DNA of 64,000 nucleotides, taken from positions 1-64,000 of the forward strand of contig JAUXXH010000010.1 of assembly GCA_030684935.1 (NCBI GenBank), read 5' to 3'. This document shows, piece after piece, positions 53,691-61,502 of this stretch. Below the pieces are notes generated by a model, which saw only the letters and a list, made by a program, of their open reading frames with translations, made no database searches and had not been told where the DNA came from. Origin of the DNA: Pseudolabrys sp. GTDB lineage: Bacteria > Pseudomonadota > Alphaproteobacteria > Rhizobiales > Xanthobacteraceae. The stretch's first letter is position 1, and every line of letters starts with the position of its first letter. Made by a program: the position numbers and the translations under genes.

Positions 53691-54005
53691 TTAGCGCACG
53701 ACCGCGCCGAGCCGTATTCCGGACGCCTTCTGCAGTCGGCTTATCACCGCAAACAGATTTTCCGCCCGCGGATTGCCGGTCGGGCCGAACATCCGCATCA
53801 GGCTTTTTGCCGGCGTACCGGTTTCCCTCGCTAGACGTTCGAAACCGACCGTCGCGTTGATGTAATCGCGCAGCACGCTCTTGCCCGTCTCCAGGTCGCC
53901 GGCCAGCATCTGCTCGACCGCTTCGGTGAGCAGCGCCGCACGAAATTCCGGATCGCGCTCGACGCGCGCTTTGACCGTGTCCTTGAAGTCTCGTGTCAGT
54001 GCCAT
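53691..54005 (-). CDS. HigA/XRE-type antitoxin of an addiction module
   Basis: 104 residues from ATG 54005. The N-terminus (ALTRDFKDTVKARVERDPEFRAALLTEAVEQMLAGD) and the C-terminal helix-turn-helix (GFERLARETGTPAKSLMRMFGPTGNPRAENLFAVI) match the small antidote proteins of two-gene RelE/HigB-like modules, in which the toxin gene comes first. Here it starts 1 bp after the stop of the toxin frame. Because the toxin gene carries a frameshift, the antitoxin may be an orphan, though it is intact. It binds DNA at the operon promoter in known systems; a palindrome is at 54345-54360. Confidence 0.88.
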   Translation of the reverse strand: MALTRDFKDTVKARVERDPEFRAALLTEAVEQMLAGDLETGKSVLRDYINATVGFERLARETGTPAKSLMRMFGPTGNPRAENLFAVISRLQKASGIRLGAVVR

Positions 54006-54006
54006 T

Positions 54007-54326
54007 TCATTTTCGCTTTCGCTTTTTGTAGTCGATCCATCGACCGAATGCCGCCTCGATGTCTTGTTGCTGACGCTGCTTGGTGCCGCCGCCCAGCAGA
54101 ATGACCACCGTCTCACCGTCGCGCGCCAGATAGATGCGGTAGCCCGCCCGAAATCGATCCGGTATTCCAACACACCGCCGCCCACGCCTTTCACGTTCGA
54201 CGTGTTGCCGTTGCGCAGCCGGGTCAGCGCGATGGCGACCTTCGCCGCGGCCTGGACTTCCAGCCGGTCGAACCACCGGCCGAATTCGCTTCTCCCGGCC
54301 CAATCCAAGTGTTCAAGAAGCTGCAT
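54007..54326 (-). pseudogene. RelE/HigB-like toxin with a single-base frameshift
   Basis: From ATG 54326 one frame gives FGRWFDRLEVQAAAKVAIAL, RNGNTSNVKGVGGGVLEYRIDFG, typical of the addiction-module killer family. The remainder GYRIYLARDGETVVILLGGG and QQQDIEAAFGRWIDYKK, equally typical, is in a different frame and ends at TGA 54007. The switch falls at the G/C run near 54143-54149; one extra G there would join them as DFGRGYRIYLAR. The reading frame that starts at 54326 would otherwise run on into the antitoxin frame. A genuine inactivating deletion or an assembly error in the homopolymer are both possible. Confidence 0.82.
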
Positions 54327-54344
54327 CCGATGGTGTCTTATATG

Positions 54345-54360
54345 TTACCAATTATGGCAA
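54345..54360. promoter_or_regulatory. Candidate operator of the toxin-antitoxin operon
   Basis: TTACCA ATTA TGGCAA is a palindrome with 5 of 6 matching arm positions, about 19 bp upstream of the toxin start, in AT-rich sequence suited to a -10 element. This matches the usual autoregulation site of HigA-type antitoxins. Confidence 0.5.
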
Positions 54361-54447
54361 ACGCAAGACCCTGTCGTCGTATCGGCCACGTGAGCACGCG
54401 CGCACAGCGCGGGCCTGACGGCATTCTAGAGGAAGCCCGCCGCCCTG

Positions 54448-54936
54448 TCAGGACGGCGCGAGCGCTTCCAGAAACAACTCCAGCGCCCGCTTGGCGAAAG
54501 CGTCCATGTTGGCCTGCCGGTCATTGCTGCCGGTTTCCAGCGTGATGGCGCGGTCGACCGGTCCGGACACGGCCATGCAGCTGTGGCCGGCCGCATCGCC
54601 ATAGCGGTTGCCGGACGGCCCCGCCGCGCCGGTCTCGGCGAGGCCCCACGTCGTCTCGTGCCGTTCGCGCATGCGCTTCGCGCACATCAGCGCGAACACC
54701 TCGGTCGACGCCCGCAGGCCGTCCACCATGTCGGCGTCGGTGATGCCGAGCAGCACAGTGCGCGACTGCCGCGTATAGACCACCGCGCCGCCCACGAAAT
54801 AGGCCGAGGCGCCGGGCACCGCCAGCAGCGCCGCCGCGATCAGGCCGCCGGTCGACGACTCGGCGACCGACACCGTTTCCTTGCGGGCGAACAGGCGCGC
54901 CGCGACTTTTTCGGCGATCGGCATCAGCGTTTGCAT
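54448..54936 (-). CDS. pncC: Nicotinamide-nucleotide amidohydrolase, stand-alone CinA C-terminal domain
   Basis: 162 residues, the length of the single-domain PncC/YgaD proteins. VSVAESSTGGLIAAALLAVPGASAYFVGGAVVYT carries the AESSTGG motif with the catalytic Ser, and YGLAETGAAGPSGNRYG-like sequence (WGLAETGAAGPSGN) the second. It deamidates nicotinamide mononucleotide to nicotinate mononucleotide in NAD recycling. No N-terminal CinA domain is present. The start lies 3 bp after the aminotransferase stop, so the two are co-transcribed. Confidence 0.92.
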   Translation of the reverse strand: MQTLMPIAEKVAARLFARKETVSVAESSTGGLIAAALLAVPGASAYFVGGAVVYTRQSRTVLLGITDADMVDGLRASTEVFALMCAKRMRERHETTWGLAETGAAGPSGNRYGDAAGHSCMAVSGPVDRAITLETGSNDRQANMDAFAKRALELFLEALAPS

Positions 54937-54939
54937 AGG

Positions 54940-56166
54940 TCAGTCTCCGCGTTCGATGTTGCCGCTGCGCGCCGGCACGCCGAATTCGCGGCGGCACACG
55001 TCGGCCAATAGCGCCACGCCGTCGCGGATGTCGTCATGCGACGGGCTGGCGAAGCAGAGCCGCATGCGGCTCTTGCTGTGGGTCTTGTCGGCCGACCAGT
55101 TCGGCCCGGGATTGATGGCGACGCCTTTGGCCAGCGCCGCCTGATAGAGCTTCATGGTGTCGACTTGGTCGGGCAGCTTGACCCAGAGGAAGATGCCGCC
55201 CTTTGGCTCGTCGAATTCCGCCGCGGTGCCGAACTGCTCGTTGAGCGATTCCATCAGCGTGTCGAGCTTGGCGCGCAGGCCACGGCGCAACTCCGGCAGG
55301 TGCGTGTCGAAATGCGCGGCGCAATATTCCGCCAGTACCATCTGCTCCAGCGCGCCCGAGCCGGCATCGGTTTTCAAGGCCAGCATGCGCGACAGGATGG
55401 CCCACGGCGCGACGATGAAGCCGACGCGGAGCGCCGGCGCGATCGATTTCGAGAACGAGCCGATGTGGATGACGTTACTGGATTGGCTCATGGCGTAGAG
55501 CGCCGGCGGGCGCTGGCCGGTCCAGACCAGATCGGCATAGCAGTCGTCCTCGAACACCGGCACGCCGTAGTGGTCCGCCAGCTTGAGCAGCGCGGTGCGG
55601 CGGCTTTCGTCGAGGATGGTCGCGGTCGGGTTCTGCACGGTCGGGATGGTGTAGATGAATTTCGGCCGGATGTTTTGGGCCTTCAGGTCCGCGAGGGCCC
55701 CGGCCAGCGCGTCGATGTTCAGGCCGCCGCCGTCGAGCGGGATGCCGACGACGTTGACGCCGAGCCGCGTGTAGCGGTTCAGCGTGCCCTCGTAGCAGTC
55801 GCGCTCGCAGATCACGGTGTCGCCGCGCGCGAGAAGCGCGCCGTGCACCAGGTCGAGCGCCTGCAGCGACCCCGACACGATGAGGATGTCGTCGGCGCTG
55901 CAATTCATGCCGGCGTCGCGCTTGAGCTTGGCGGCGAGGAAGTCGCGCAGCGGCCGGTAGCCCTGCGGCCCGCTGTTGAGACCGTAGGTCGCCAGCGACC
56001 GGCCCTCGCGGGCGATCACCGCTTGCGCCGCCGCCAGCAACCCGTCGACCGGCACGCCGTCGGGGTCGTTGTTGCCGCCGGTGAAATTGTAGCGCGGCGC
56101 GCCGGTCCATTTCACCGCCGGCGCTGGCGTGCCGGGCGGCAGCAGAGGGCCGAAATCGAATGTCAT
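54940..56166 (-). CDS. PLP-dependent aminotransferase, class I/II (fold type I)
   Basis: 408 residues. PNFTGGNNDP-like start (YNFTGGNNDPDGVPVDGLL), LATYGLNSGPQGYRPLRDFLAAKL, then VSGSLQALDLVHGALL, FIYTIPTVQNPTATILDESRR and the Schiff-base lysine in HIGSFSKSIAPALRVGFIVAP. This order is that of the 2-aminoadipate/aromatic aminotransferases related to the MocR output domain, but without the GntR DNA-binding domain. The amino donor and acceptor are unknown. It is followed by pncC after 3 bp and preceded by a short palindromic repeat and RidA on the same strand. Confidence 0.9.
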   Translation of the reverse strand: MTFDFGPLLPPGTPAPAVKWTGAPRYNFTGGNNDPDGVPVDGLLAAAQAVIAREGRSLATYGLNSGPQGYRPLRDFLAAKLKRDAGMNCSADDILIVSGSLQALDLVHGALLARGDTVICERDCYEGTLNRYTRLGVNVVGIPLDGGGLNIDALAGALADLKAQNIRPKFIYTIPTVQNPTATILDESRRTALLKLADHYGVPVFEDDCYADLVWTGQRPPALYAMSQSSNVIHIGSFSKSIAPALRVGFIVAPWAILSRMLALKTDAGSGALEQMVLAEYCAAHFDTHLPELRRGLRAKLDTLMESLNEQFGTAAEFDEPKGGIFLWVKLPDQVDTMKLYQAALAKGVAINPGPNWSADKTHSKSRMRLCFASPSHDDIRDGVALLADVCRREFGVPARSGNIERGD

Positions 56167-56185
56167 GATGGTGCTCCCGGCCTCA

Positions 56186-56287
56186 GAGTGTCATGGCCGG
56201 GCTTGTCCCGGCCATCTCGATCAGGGGCGCACTGCCTTCTTGAACGGGATCACCGGGTCACGCGCTGCGCGCGGCCCGGTGATGACT
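56186..56287. repeat. Interrupted palindromes of the GGCCGGGC type (copy 3)
   Basis: ATGGCCGGGCTTGTCCCGGCCAT at the left, with a second hairpin CACCGGGTCACGCG...CGCGGCCCGGTG on the right. The outer element is close to the arms of 43675-43756. It sits between the RidA gene end and the aminotransferase start. Confidence 0.65.
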
Positions 56288-56297
56288 ATAAAAAGTG

Positions 56298-56648
56298 CTA
56301 CTTCCCCGCCGCCACCATGATCTCGACCTTGTAGTCCGGCGTCGCCAGCTTCGCCTCGACGGTGGCGCGCGCCGGCGTGTTGCCCGGCGACACCCAGGCG
56401 TCCCACACCGCGTTCATCTCGGCGAAATTGGCCATGTCGGTGATCCAGATATTGGCGGTCAGCAGCTTGGACTTGTCGCTGCCGGCCTTGGCCAGAAAGC
56501 CGTCGATCTGCGCCAGGATGTCCTTGGTCTGCTCGGTCGTGCTCTTGCCCTTCGGGTTATCGGCGACAATGCCCGCCAGATAGACCGTGTTGCCATGCAC
56601 AACGGCCTTGCTCATGCGCGGGCCGGTCTCGAAACGCTGGATGCTCAT
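56298..56648 (-). CDS. RidA (YjgF/YER057c/UK114) family protein
   Basis: 116 residues, the normal single-domain length. MSIQRFETGPRMSKAVVHGNTVYLAGIVADN is the typical start, TKDILAQIDGFLAKAGSDKSKLLTANIWITDM forms the core and NTPARATVEAKLATPDYKVEIMVAA contains the Arg that binds carboxylates in imine/enamine deaminase members. Proteins of this type hydrolyse reactive 2-aminoacrylate-type intermediates made by PLP enzymes, and an aminotransferase gene follows on the same strand. The start is divergent from the flavin monooxygenase gene across 142 bp. Confidence 0.93.
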   Translation of the reverse strand: MSIQRFETGPRMSKAVVHGNTVYLAGIVADNPKGKSTTEQTKDILAQIDGFLAKAGSDKSKLLTANIWITDMANFAEMNAVWDAWVSPGNTPARATVEAKLATPDYKVEIMVAAGK

Positions 56649-56790
56649 GGTTTTTGTCCTTTTCTGAAACTCGCGGCGTATTCCTAAAGAATGACGGGCC
56701 GCTGGCAAGCCCATAGGCATGGGATATGATGGGACGAGCCGGGGCGGATGCGTCAGAACCCCGCGACAATTCCGCGTAGGGGGGAAGCGC

Positions 56791-58077
56791 ATGACTGTTC
56801 TAGTGGCCGGCGGCGGCATCGGCGGCCTGACCGTGGCCTTGAGCCTGCACCAGATCGGCGTGCCGGTTAAGGTGCTCGAGAGCGTCACGACGCTCAAGCC
56901 GCTCGGCGTCGGCATCAATGTGCTGCCGCACGCCTGCCGCGAACTCATCGAACTCGGCCTGCTCGAGCGCCTCGACGAGACCGGCATCCGCACCAAGGAA
57001 CTGGCCTACTTCTCCAAGCACGGCAAGCCGATCTGGTCGGAGCCGCGCGGGCTGGACGCCGGCTACAAGTGGCCGCAGGTGTCGATCCACCGCGGTATCC
57101 TGCATCAGGTGCTGCTCGACGCCGCGCGCGAGCGCATCGGCACCGACAACATCCTCACCGGCCATCACCTGCGCGACTGGACCGAAACCGCCGACGGCGT
57201 GCGCGCGCACTTCGTCAACAAGGACGGCGACGCCATCGGTGATTACGACGGCAGCCTGCTGATCGGCGCCGACGGCATCCATTCGGCGATGCGCGCCAAG
57301 CTCTATCCGCAGGAAGGCGCGCCGATCTGGAACGGCCGCATCCTGTGGCGCGGCGTCACCGAGGGCGAGCCGTTTCTGTCCGGCCGCACCATGATCATGG
57401 CCGGGCACGAGAGCTTGAAATTCGTCTGCTACCCGATTTCGCGCGCCGCCACCGAACGCGGCCGGCCGACCATCAACTGGATCGCCGAGCGCCTGCTGCC
57501 GCCGGACTACCAGTGGCGCCGCGAGGACTACAACCGCGTCGGCAAACTCGACGAATTCCTGCCCTACTTCGAGGACTGGACATTCGACTGGCTCGACGTG
57601 CCGGGCCTGATCCGCAACGCGCAATATTGCTACGAGTATCCGCTGGTCGACCGCGACCCGCTGGAGCGCTGGACCTTCGGCCGCGTCACGCTGATGGGTG
57701 ACGCCGCGCACCCGATGTATCCGATCGGCTCCAACGGCGCCTCGCAGGCCATTCTCGACGCCCGCGTGCTGGGCCGCGAAATCCTCGCCAGGGGCGAAAC
57801 CCCGGCGGCCTTGCAGGCCTACGAAGACGAGCGCCGGCCGGCCACCACGCAGCTTGTGCTGCTCAACCGCAAAAACGGCCCCGAGCAGGTCATGCAGATG
57901 GTCGAGGAGCGCGCACCCGACGGCTTCGATCAGGTCACCGACGTGCTCAGCCGGCAGGAGCTGGAAGATATCGCCGCCAACTACAAGAAGGTGGCGGGCT
58001 TCCAGGTCGACGCGCTCAATGCCAAGCCGGCCATCCTGCCGGCCGGCGCCGGACGGCGGGCGGAAGCGGCCGAGTAA
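56791..58077 (+). CDS. FAD-dependent monooxygenase (PHBH/UbiH-type)
   Basis: 428 residues from ATG 56791, preceded by GGGGGGAAG. VLVAGGGIGGLTVALSLHQIGVPVKVLES is the FAD/NAD GxGxxG fold; GSLLIGADGIHSAMRAKLYP is the DG motif that also touches NAD(P)H; GRVTLMGDAAHPMYPIGSNGASQAILDARVLG is the GD motif. These are the three signatures of class A flavoprotein monooxygenases that hydroxylate aromatic rings or similar compounds with NAD(P)H and O2. The substrate is unknown; RidA across the divergent promoter and the aminotransferase beyond it could belong to the same catabolic route (inference). Confidence 0.92.
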   Translation: MTVLVAGGGIGGLTVALSLHQIGVPVKVLESVTTLKPLGVGINVLPHACRELIELGLLERLDETGIRTKELAYFSKHGKPIWSEPRGLDAGYKWPQVSIHRGILHQVLLDAARERIGTDNILTGHHLRDWTETADGVRAHFVNKDGDAIGDYDGSLLIGADGIHSAMRAKLYPQEGAPIWNGRILWRGVTEGEPFLSGRTMIMAGHESLKFVCYPISRAATERGRPTINWIAERLLPPDYQWRREDYNRVGKLDEFLPYFEDWTFDWLDVPGLIRNAQYCYEYPLVDRDPLERWTFGRVTLMGDAAHPMYPIGSNGASQAILDARVLGREILARGETPAALQAYEDERRPATTQLVLLNRKNGPEQVMQMVEERAPDGFDQVTDVLSRQELEDIAANYKKVAGFQVDALNAKPAILPAGAGRRAEAAE

Positions 58078-58147
58078 GCGCGTCGCGACGGAACTTTACG
58101 ACCGGCTGACGGCTTATTGCGTTGGAACTCCACAGGAGGCTACGACG

Positions 58148-58732
58148 ATGGGCTGGTTTTCACCCGACATGCAGACGATGGATGATCTTTTCATGCATTC
58201 GCTGCAGGACATTTATTACGCCGAGCATCAGATCCAGAAAGCGCTGCCGGACATGATCGAGAAAGCGTCCGACGCCGAGCTCAAGCGCGGCTTCCGGATG
58301 CACCTGAAGCAGACCAAGGGCCACATCAAGCGGCTCGACCAGGCCTTCAAGAAGCTCAAGACCAAGCCGAGCGGCACCAAGTGCCCGGCCATCGACGGTA
58401 TCATCGAGGAAGCCAACGACATCGCCAGCGAGATCGACGACAAGATGGTGCTCAACGCGGCGCTGATCGCGGCGGCGCAGGCGGTCGAACATTACGAGAT
58501 CACCCGCTACGGCACGCTGGTGGCCTGGGCCAAGATGCTCGGCAGCCCCGACGTGGCGAAGCTGCTGGCGATGAACCTCAAGGAAGAAAAAGCCACCGAC
58601 AAGAAGCTCGGCGACATCGCCAAGCGCAAGATCAACCGCAAGGCGATGCTGCGCCGCAAGCCGGGCCCGGACGCGGTCGAGCGCGCCGAGAACGCCATGC
58701 TGGTGGCGGCATCGGGCATCCCGGCGATCTGA
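58148..58732 (+). CDS. Ferritin-like DUF892 (YciE/YciF) protein
   Basis: 194 residues from ATG 58148 with AGGAGG upstream. DLFMHSLQDIYYAEHQIQKALPDMIEKA is the family opening, with E and H metal-ligand positions in YAEHQI; HLKQTKGHIKRLDQAFKKL and AAAQAVEHYEITRYGTLVAWAKMLG give the other helices and E-x-x-H-type ligands of the four-helix bundle. YciF-type proteins are induced by stress and bind a diiron centre in their known structure; the activity is unclear. The C-terminus has a Lys/Arg-rich tail (KRKINRKAMLRRKPG). It follows the monooxygenase by 70 bp and may be separately transcribed. Confidence 0.92.
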   Translation: MGWFSPDMQTMDDLFMHSLQDIYYAEHQIQKALPDMIEKASDAELKRGFRMHLKQTKGHIKRLDQAFKKLKTKPSGTKCPAIDGIIEEANDIASEIDDKMVLNAALIAAAQAVEHYEITRYGTLVAWAKMLGSPDVAKLLAMNLKEEKATDKKLGDIAKRKINRKAMLRRKPGPDAVERAENAMLVAASGIPAI

Positions 58733-58776
58733 TTGTTGTCGTCTAAGCTCGTCCCGCCCAAGCGGGATGAGCGCCG

Positions 58777-59871
58777 TCACAACTCCGGCAGCGCGTGCGC
58801 GATCACCTTGCGCATGACGGTCGGCAACGCCTCGCCTGCGACATCCGCCAGCCTGACCCAGCGCGCACCGGCCGGCGCTCTGGCCTTACGCGGCACGGTC
58901 GCCGTGAACACCGTCAGCGCCAGCGGAAAATGCGTGAACACGTGGGTGACCACGCCCGCCAGCTTGCGCCATGGCGCCTTTCCAACGCGCGGTGCCTCGT
59001 TGAGCGCATTCGCCACCACGAAATCATGACTCCATACCGTGCCCGGCACTTCGGTCATGGCGCCGAGCAATCCCTTGTCCGGCCGCTGCCGCAGCAGCAG
59101 AAAGCCATCGGCGCGCAGCACGACGAAGGCCGCACCGTACCGCGGCTTGCCTTCGCGCTTGGCCGCCTTGCGCGGAAAAGTCTCCTGGTCGCCGCGCGCC
59201 CGCGCCACGCAGGCATCCGTCCACGGACACAGCGCGCAGGCCGGCCGCTTCGGGGTGCAGATGGTGGCGCCGAGATCCATCAGCGCCTGCGCGAAATCGC
59301 CCGAGCGCGCCGGCGGCAACAGCGACGTCGCAAGTCTCTTGATCGTGGGCTTGGCCGCCGGCAGCGCTTCTTCGACCGCGAACAGCCGCGACACCACGCG
59401 CTCGACATTGCCGTCGACCGGCACCGCATCGGCATCGAAGGCGATCGAGGCGACCGCCGCCGCGGTGTAGTCGCCGATGCCGGGCAAAGCGCGCAAGGCC
59501 TCGAGGCTTGCGGGAAAGACGCCGCCGTGACGCTCGACCACGGCCTTGGCGCAGGCATGCAGGTTGCGGGCGCGGGCATAATAGCCGAGCCCGGCCCACA
59601 GCCGCAGCACGTCGTCGAGCGGCGCTGCGGCGAGTTCGGTCACCGTCGGCCAGCGCGCCAGGAAGCGCGCGTAATAGGGCCCGACCGTCTTCACGGTGGT
59701 CTGCTGCAGCATGATTTCGGACAGCCACACCGCGTAAGGATCGGCCTTGCGCCCGGCCCGCGCCCGCCACGGCAGCACGCGGCGGTGGCGGTCGTACCAG
59801 GCGAGCAGATCGCCCGGTTCCGGCACCCCCGCTGATTTCTTTCGCCGCACCGCCCGGACTGCTACACTCAT
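58777..59871 (-). CDS. mutY: A/G-specific adenine glycosylase
   Basis: 364 residues from ATG 59871. It removes adenine mispaired with 8-oxoguanine. Features: WYDRHRRVLPWRARAGRKADPYAVWLSEIMLQQTTVKTV (in part; the Glu in LSEIMLQQT is catalytic), HhH and catalytic Asp in LPGIGDYTAAAVASIAFDADAVPVDGNVERVVSR, and the 4Fe-4S ligands in CTPKRPACALCPWTDAC (C-x6-C-x2-C-x5-C). The C-terminal NUDIX-like recognition domain for 8-oxoG (from about residue 240) is present (FVVLRADGFLLLRQRPDKGLLGAMTEVPG). Divergent from the DUF721 gene by 30 bp. Confidence 0.95.
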   Translation of the reverse strand: MSVAVRAVRRKKSAGVPEPGDLLAWYDRHRRVLPWRARAGRKADPYAVWLSEIMLQQTTVKTVGPYYARFLARWPTVTELAAAPLDDVLRLWAGLGYYARARNLHACAKAVVERHGGVFPASLEALRALPGIGDYTAAAVASIAFDADAVPVDGNVERVVSRLFAVEEALPAAKPTIKRLATSLLPPARSGDFAQALMDLGATICTPKRPACALCPWTDACVARARGDQETFPRKAAKREGKPRYGAAFVVLRADGFLLLRQRPDKGLLGAMTEVPGTVWSHDFVVANALNEAPRVGKAPWRKLAGVVTHVFTHFPLALTVFTATVPRKARAPAGARWVRLADVAGEALPTVMRKVIAHALPEL

Positions 59872-59901
59872 GGCGCCGACGATGGCACGAGAACGCCTGT
59901 C

Positions 59902-60396
59902 ATGAGCAAGCCCGCGCGCAGTTTTCCCCGGCCGCTTTCCGATCTGCTCGGCGCGACGCTGAACGACGCCTTCAAGAGCCAGGGCTTTGCCTCGGCCGAA
60001 ATCCTGGCACGCTGGGGCGATATCGCCGGCCCCGAAATCGCCGCCCACAGCGAGCCGATCAAGATCAACTGGCCGCGCGCCAACCCGTCCGGCTCGATGG
60101 GCGAGGCGCCGCCGGAACCGGCCACCCTTGTGCTGCGCGTCGAGGGCCCGGCGGCGCTGGAAATCCAGCATCAGACGACGGTCATCCTGGAGCGGGTCAA
60201 CCGCTTTTTCGGCTGGCAGGCGATCGGCAAGATATCCTTGCGCCAGGCGCCGCTGCGGCGGCCCGAACCGCGCAAGGCGCCGCCCCCGCCCGATCCGGCC
60301 GTCACCGCCCGCATTGCCGCCAGCCTGCCCAATATCGCGGACGACGACCTGCGTCAGGCGGTGGCCCGGCTGGGCGCCGCCATCAAGAGAAAGTGA
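59902..60396 (+). CDS. DUF721 (DciA-like) protein
   Basis: 164 residues. SFPRPLSDLLGATLNDAFKSQGFASAEILARWGDIAGPEIAAHSEPIKI (in part) is the DUF721 domain start; LVLRVEGPAALEIQHQTTVILERVNRFFGWQAIGKISLRQ gives the second half with the conserved W/G. DciA, the ancestral replicative-helicase loader, shares this domain; whether this protein loads DnaB or has another role is unknown. The C-terminal part is Pro/Arg-rich with a final helix (LRQAVARLGAAIKRK). The neighbourhood mutY / DUF721 / DsbA-like / smc is conserved among alphaproteobacteria. Confidence 0.88.
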   Translation: MSKPARSFPRPLSDLLGATLNDAFKSQGFASAEILARWGDIAGPEIAAHSEPIKINWPRANPSGSMGEAPPEPATLVLRVEGPAALEIQHQTTVILERVNRFFGWQAIGKISLRQAPLRRPEPRKAPPPPDPAVTARIAASLPNIADDDLRQAVARLGAAIKRK

Positions 60397-60497
60397 GCCC
60401 GGCGGCCGCTCGCGCCCTCTGGCCCGGCATTGCCACATTTACCTGTTCCAGATAGCCAATGTGCCGTTCACCCGCGCTATAGCCCACGGAGCCTCCA

Positions 60498-61166
60498 TTG
60501 CTGTTCACCCGACGCGAGTTTTGCCAGAGCACCGCCACCGTGGCGCTCGCCACCGCCCTGATCGGCACCGCTTCGCTGCAGCCGTTCCCGGCTTTCGCGC
60601 AGGCCGCGCCGATTTCATCGGCCGAACTGATGAAGCCGGACGCCCTGCCCGACATGATCCTAGGCGACGAAAAGGCCCCGGTGACCGTCATTGAATACGC
60701 CTCGGTCACCTGCTCGCATTGCGCCACCTTCCACGAGACGACCTACCCGGAACTCAAGAAGCGCTACATCGATACCGGAAAGGTGCGGTTCGTTTTCCGT
60801 GAATTCCCGCCGGACCAGCTGGCCGCCGCCGCCTTCATGCTGGCGCGCTGCGCGGGCGAAGGCGACAAGGACAAGTATTTCGCCCTGATGGGCACGCTGT
60901 TCCGCTCGCAGCGCCAGTGGTACGTGCAGCAGCCGATCCCGCAGTTGCGCGCCATTACCCGCCAGGCCGGAATGACCGAAAAGCAGTTCGACGCCTGCCT
61001 GGAGAATCAGAAGCTGCTCAATGGCCTCCAGAGCATGCGCGACCGCGCCTACAACCAGTTCGGCGTCCGCTCGACCCCCACTTTCTTCATCAACGGCACC
61101 AAGCACGAAGGCGCCCTTTCGATCGATGAAATGGCCAAGGTCATCGACCCCTATCTCAAGGGCTGA
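60498..61166 (+). CDS. DsbA-family thiol:disulfide protein
   Basis: 222 residues from TTG 60498 (GGAG 7 nt upstream). MLFTRREFCQSTATVALATALIG is a signal peptide with an RR pair, possibly a Tat signal. The active site is C-S-H-C in VIEYASVTCSHCATFHE, and the cis-Pro motif is in RSTPTFFINGTKHEG. GALSIDEMAKVIDPYL closes the thioredoxin-type domain with its helical insertion (about 80-150). It should oxidise or isomerise disulfides in the periplasm. It lies upstream of smc with a strong terminator between. Confidence 0.93.
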   Translation: MLFTRREFCQSTATVALATALIGTASLQPFPAFAQAAPISSAELMKPDALPDMILGDEKAPVTVIEYASVTCSHCATFHETTYPELKKRYIDTGKVRFVFREFPPDQLAAAAFMLARCAGEGDKDKYFALMGTLFRSQRQWYVQQPIPQLRAITRQAGMTEKQFDACLENQKLLNGLQSMRDRAYNQFGVRSTPTFFINGTKHEGALSIDEMAKVIDPYLKG

Positions 61167-61185
61167 CAACGATTTTTCGGCCTTG

Positions 61186-61222
61186 GCGGCGGCGCTGGAG
61201 ACGGCGCCGCCGCTTTATTTTT
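61186..61222 (+). terminator. Terminator after the DsbA-family gene
   Basis: GCGGCGGCGC (61186-61195) pairs with GCGCCGCCGC (61204-61213) across an 8-nt loop, followed by TTTATTTTTG. Confidence 0.88.
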
Positions 61223-61225
61223 GCC

Positions 61226-61234
61226 TTATCCACA
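61226..61234 (+). promoter_or_regulatory. Single DnaA-box-like sequence upstream of smc
   Basis: TTATCCACA matches the DnaA box consensus exactly. It is a single copy 270 bp before smc, in the 280-bp gap with no gene. Chance occurrence is possible. Confidence 0.35.
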
Positions 61235-61502
61235 TCGGAAATGTCTGGAAAACGGCCCCGCGCGACCGCACCGCTGTTGCTCATTGATGCGTAAAGATTA
61301 ATTCTCCGGCGCACGGTGCAAGCTTGTTGGCGCCCCCGCGCCAGCCCCGGTAGGGACCGAACTGTTCAAATGCGAAAACCAGTGGGACGCCGGGCGTTTA
61401 TCCGGCGCCGGGCATGACCCCGACAGCCGGTTCCGGTGCGGGATGGAACAGCGGTGTTCGAGACACGATCGCGCACCAGCCAAAATGCATAAGGCCTGAA
61501 GT

